A stretch of 64,000 nucleotides of DNA from Bacillus proteolyticus (GTDB taxonomy: Bacteria > Bacillota > Bacilli > Bacillales > Bacillaceae_G): positions 1 to 64,000 of the forward strand of contig NZ_MACH01000079.1 of NCBI RefSeq assembly GCF_001884065.1, written 5' to 3'. The notes under the pieces were generated by a model. That model saw only the letters and a program-made list of their open reading frames with translations. It had not been told where the DNA came from and searched no databases. The translations under genes were made by a program, and so were the position numbers. Every line of letters begins with the position of its first letter. Positions within the stretch are counted from its first letter, which is position 1. Shown in pieces: positions 61,910 through 64,000 of the stretch.

Positions 61910-62098
61910 CTATTTTGCCCTCTTCTTTTTTCGATTTCTAAATATAACCTCTAACACTACTACTGTGGTGAATCCTACAGTTAGTTGTAAACCTGTAAAC
62001 AGCAGTTTATCATTTAGAGGAATATCAGGCGCACTCCACAGTAGTACCGGAGGGATAAGTATACCTATGATTACAAGAGTTCTCATTATCTTACCCAT
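61910..62098 (-). CDS. Small membrane protein (62 aa)
   Basis: Two helices (TLVIIGILIPPVLLWSAP and LLFTGLQLTVGFTTVVVLEV) and a strongly basic end (FRNRKKKRAK). AGGGGAAAC precedes ATG. It lies between the DUF4176 gene and the two-helix gene, in the same direction and probably the same operon. Function unknown. Confidence 0.6.
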   Translation of the reverse strand: MGKIMRTLVIIGILIPPVLLWSAPDIPLNDKLLFTGLQLTVGFTTVVVLEVIFRNRKKKRAK

Positions 62099-62148
62099 TT
62101 TGTTTCCCCTATCGTGTTTTTAAAATCTATATGTATTTTTTAACTAAT

Positions 62149-62397
62149 CTACAATTCTACTAATTTCTCACGTAAATCTAATTCACTCTCAGTCATATAC
62201 CCTCTATGCAGTTCTTCCACAATCTTATCGTGATTAAAGCACAGTACTTTTTCATCACCTAAATAGCCCACTGGGTAAGGGACGCCCACATAATCAAAAT
62301 CACGTTTATCTGCTGATACAACCATTCTTCCAATGATCATAATAATCGGTTCTACTTCTTCTAGTTTTACTACTGTTCCTATTGGTAAAAGTTTCAT
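62149..62397 (-). CDS. DUF4176 protein, type VII secretion-associated
   Basis: An 82-aa protein: MKLLPIGTVVKLEEVEPIIM, IIGRMVVSADKRDFDYVG, VPYPVGYLG, CFNHDKIVEELHRGY. This matches DUF4176 proteins, which occur beside LXG/WXG effectors of type VII secretion and in streptococci bind the effector's N-terminal domain. ATG at 62397 follows AAAAAGGAG. It supports reading the neighbouring WXG100 protein as a secreted effector. Confidence 0.75.
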   Translation of the reverse strand: MKLLPIGTVVKLEEVEPIIMIIGRMVVSADKRDFDYVGVPYPVGYLGDEKVLCFNHDKIVEELHRGYMTESELDLREKLVEL

Positions 62398-62568
62398 ATA
62401 TGTTCTCCTTTTTATTGTTATAAAAACCAATCAAATATTATTAAAATCTACAAGTTAAAGTACCCTCAAAATCACAAATAATTCCTCTGTATTTGTGACC
62501 ATAGGTATCCCCTATCATAATACACAGAGCATACTTACAATAATTGAATTCTTCCTTGTTTAAATAAA

Positions 62569-62762
62569 CTACTTATCTCTATTTTTTTTAAATTTATTAG
62601 TTATGTATTCTAATAAGTTCGTTGTACCAAAAGACAAAAGAGCTAGCAATATTATAAAAGCAATTAACGCTAATTTTTTCCCCACCCATAAGGAGCAAAT
62701 AAACTAAATATAAGTAAAGCTGAAAAACCAAAAATTTTTATAACTCTTGCTTGTTTAAACAT
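62569..62762 (-). pseudogene. Two-helix small membrane protein, family copy 2 (frameshifted)
   Basis: The gene starts at ATG 62762, overlapping the stop region of the WXG100 gene: MFKQARVIKIFGFSALLIF, SLFAPYGWG. In the run GGGGAAAAAA the frame breaks, and the sequence continues in another frame as LALIAFIILLALLSFGTTNL, then LEYITNKFKKNRDK and TAG. Both halves align with the copy at 61581, so a one-base change in the A run has inactivated it, or a sequencing error is present. Confidence 0.6.
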
Positions 62763-62764
62763 AA

Positions 62765-63628
62765 TTACTCTTGTCCTTCCTTAACAAATTTACCAAACAA
62801 ACCACCACCAACATACGCACCAGTTTCTTGGCCAACATGAAGCTTATAACCAAATGTTCCTAATCCTAATTCTCCACGTACTTCAAAATCATATTCACCT
62901 ATTATTGGGATAAAGTCTGGGATATCAATTTTTGTTGATAATTCATATTTTTGAACCGTTAACTCTACATCATCTTTTAAGGTGTAATCCTCAATTCCAA
63001 AAGCTACAGAACCATCTAGGAATTTTTGCGTTGCCTTCATCTCCTGATCGAATATAGCACTAGTTGTAATGGTATTCTCTAGACCTGTAACACCTGCTTT
63101 TCCTCCAATAATGTTGCCTGTAAACAAGTCTTCCTTTATGGTATCAAAGGAATAAGGAGCATTTACATCAATCTCACCATGTCCTGTCTTAAACATGAAT
63201 TTAGTGTTTTCCGAAATATCAAACTTCCCTGTTACTAAATCCCCCTCTGCTTTCCCACCAAGGCGGCCATCTTCTTTCCATTCAGCTGAACCTATAAAAA
63301 ACTCAGTTTGACCATTTACGCGGTCTTGTAGATACAATGAACCCACAAAACTAGCAACCTCCATATTATCAGTTTCTTCAAATTTTTTTGCGGTTGCAAG
63401 TAGAAACTTCTCAAGCGGCTCTAATATGGTTATAAATTGTGCCATTTTAAATGATGAATCACGGAAATCCGTATTAAATTTCATATAGGTTGAGCCCAAC
63501 CAATTACTAGAAATCATATCAATATCTCGTTTTAGTCGGTCCTGTGTTGGAGTTGCATTCGTGATAGTTGATCTAATAGTCCATGCCACTTTTTGCAACT
63601 GTTCAGGAGTAACTTTTATATCCCCCAT
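62765..63628 (-). CDS. WXG100-domain protein, probable type VII secretion effector
   Basis: A 287-aa protein. Residues 1-90 form a WXG100-like helical hairpin (ITPEQL-type start KVTPEQLQKVAWTIRSTI, with the turn SSNWLGSTYMKF carrying Trp-x-Gly). The C-terminal 190 residues are beta-rich with repeated Gly/Glu patterns (AEGDLVTGKFDISENTKFMF, GEIDVNAPYSF, VRGELGLGTFGYKLHV, GAYVGGGLFGKFV) and match no toxin domain I know. ATG at 63628 is 7 bp after AAGGGGA. It heads a leftward set of genes with DUF4176 and membrane proteins. Confidence 0.7.
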   Translation of the reverse strand: MGDIKVTPEQLQKVAWTIRSTITNATPTQDRLKRDIDMISSNWLGSTYMKFNTDFRDSSFKMAQFITILEPLEKFLLATAKKFEETDNMEVASFVGSLYLQDRVNGQTEFFIGSAEWKEDGRLGGKAEGDLVTGKFDISENTKFMFKTGHGEIDVNAPYSFDTIKEDLFTGNIIGGKAGVTGLENTITTSAIFDQEMKATQKFLDGSVAFGIEDYTLKDDVELTVQKYELSTKIDIPDFIPIIGEYDFEVRGELGLGTFGYKLHVGQETGAYVGGGLFGKFVKEGQE

Positions 63629-63634
63629 AGCCAT

Positions 63635-63908
63635 TCCCCTTTAAATATTTCACCATAGAAAATTAATTTTACAGAATAATATTTTTTATACTCTTAAAAA
63701 TCCGAAAAATACAACTCCTCAAGAAATACAATTTTAATCCATACTAATAAACGCACAGATAGCTGATAACGAGACGGAGGCAATTCATATTATTCTTTTC
63801 CTAGATTATATGTACACAAAGAACAGAGCAACCTGTGTGGGCTACTCTTCCTGAAATCGCTCTTAATGGGAGAAATTATCGTGATAATTTTCCTCTATTG
63901 TATTAGTC
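63635..63908. other. Spacer upstream of the WXG100 gene
   Basis: No gene seen. It holds an 18-bp palindrome AAATTATCGTGATAATTT (63873-63890) and an imperfect stem AGAGCAACC/GGCTACTCT with few flanking T. The palindrome may be an operator or a stem of a terminator for the gene to the right. Confidence 0.4.
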
Positions 63909-64000
63909 TTATTTATTATTAAATTTACTATACATCCGTTCGTAAAGCTTATTAGTACCAAGTGCACATGCTCCTAAAATAAGAACACCTATAATAAAGC
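63909..64000 (-). CDS. Two-helix small membrane protein, family copy 3 (partial)
   Basis: Running in from the right edge, the frame reads FIIGVLILGACALGTNKLYE, then RMYSKFNNK and TAA. It matches the end of the copies at 61581 and 62569 (GTTNLLEYITNKFKKN). It shows that the WXG100 locus continues or is repeated beyond the window. Confidence 0.5.
   Translation of the reverse strand, partial: FIIGVLILGACALGTNKLYERMYSKFNNK

Overview
The window looks like a chromosomal segment of a Bacillus cereus group bacterium (B. cereus, B. thuringiensis or a close relative). The DNA is AT-rich and most genes have strong AAGGAGG-type ribosome sites. There are spore genes (a SpoVS paralogue, a YtfJ/GerW protein, a BclA-type exosporium protein), a complete narGHJI / nirBD / fnr / moa respiratory block, and dispersed repeats of the kind known from this group. 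Species and strain cannot be decided from the sequence alone. I see no rRNA, tRNA or CRISPR array.

Layout. 1-2250: a gene-poor stretch with about ten terminator-like hairpins and two tiny membrane proteins. 2260-11850: a prophage-like remnant holding only early and lysogeny genes: a DUF3954-type protein, a DnaD-type replication protein, HTH proteins, a divergent Cro/repressor switch with three 16-bp operators, an ImmA-type protease and a tyrosine integrase. A two-gene cassette (LCAT-like lipase plus membrane protein) sits backwards between repressor and protease. 11970-18250: an IS3-type transposase tail, the SpoVS paralogue, a Cys-rich exosporium-like protein, a secreted lipase, an Excalibur-domain membrane protein and the Ric (ScdA) iron-sulfur repair protein.

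18400-37800 is the anaerobic nitrogen block: nirB-nirD, the siroheme genes (SUMT fusion, sirB, sirC), the convergent moaA-moeB-moeA-moaE-moaD-narK run, divergent fnr, and narGHJI. Four promoters here carry a TGTGA-N6-TCACA-like site centred 41.5 bp before the predicted transcription start, the geometry of Fnr class II activation. Nitrate enters by NarK, is reduced by NarGHI, and the nitrite goes to ammonium by siroheme-dependent NirBD. The moa genes supply molybdopterin for NarG. The moaE gene carries a premature in-frame TGA, 27 codons before its natural end.

38000-58700 is mostly ordinary chromosome: two immunity-like genes, a MoxR-DUF58-transglutaminase operon, glutathione peroxidase, an MBL-fold hydrolase, an ECF sigma/anti-sigma pair, a quinone oxidoreductase, a YfmL-like helicase, formate-tetrahydrofolate ligase and ytfJ. 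58800-64000 is accessory DNA: a GNAT acetyltransferase gene broken in two by debris of a type VII secretion (WXG100) effector locus. This is followed by a better-preserved locus with a WXG100-domain protein, a DUF4176 protein, repeated two-helix membrane proteins and an immunity-like gene preceded by a toxin-like tail.

The best candidates for something undescribed are the lipase/membrane cassette inside the phage immunity operon, the WXG100/DUF4176/two-helix locus, and the hairpin array at the left end.
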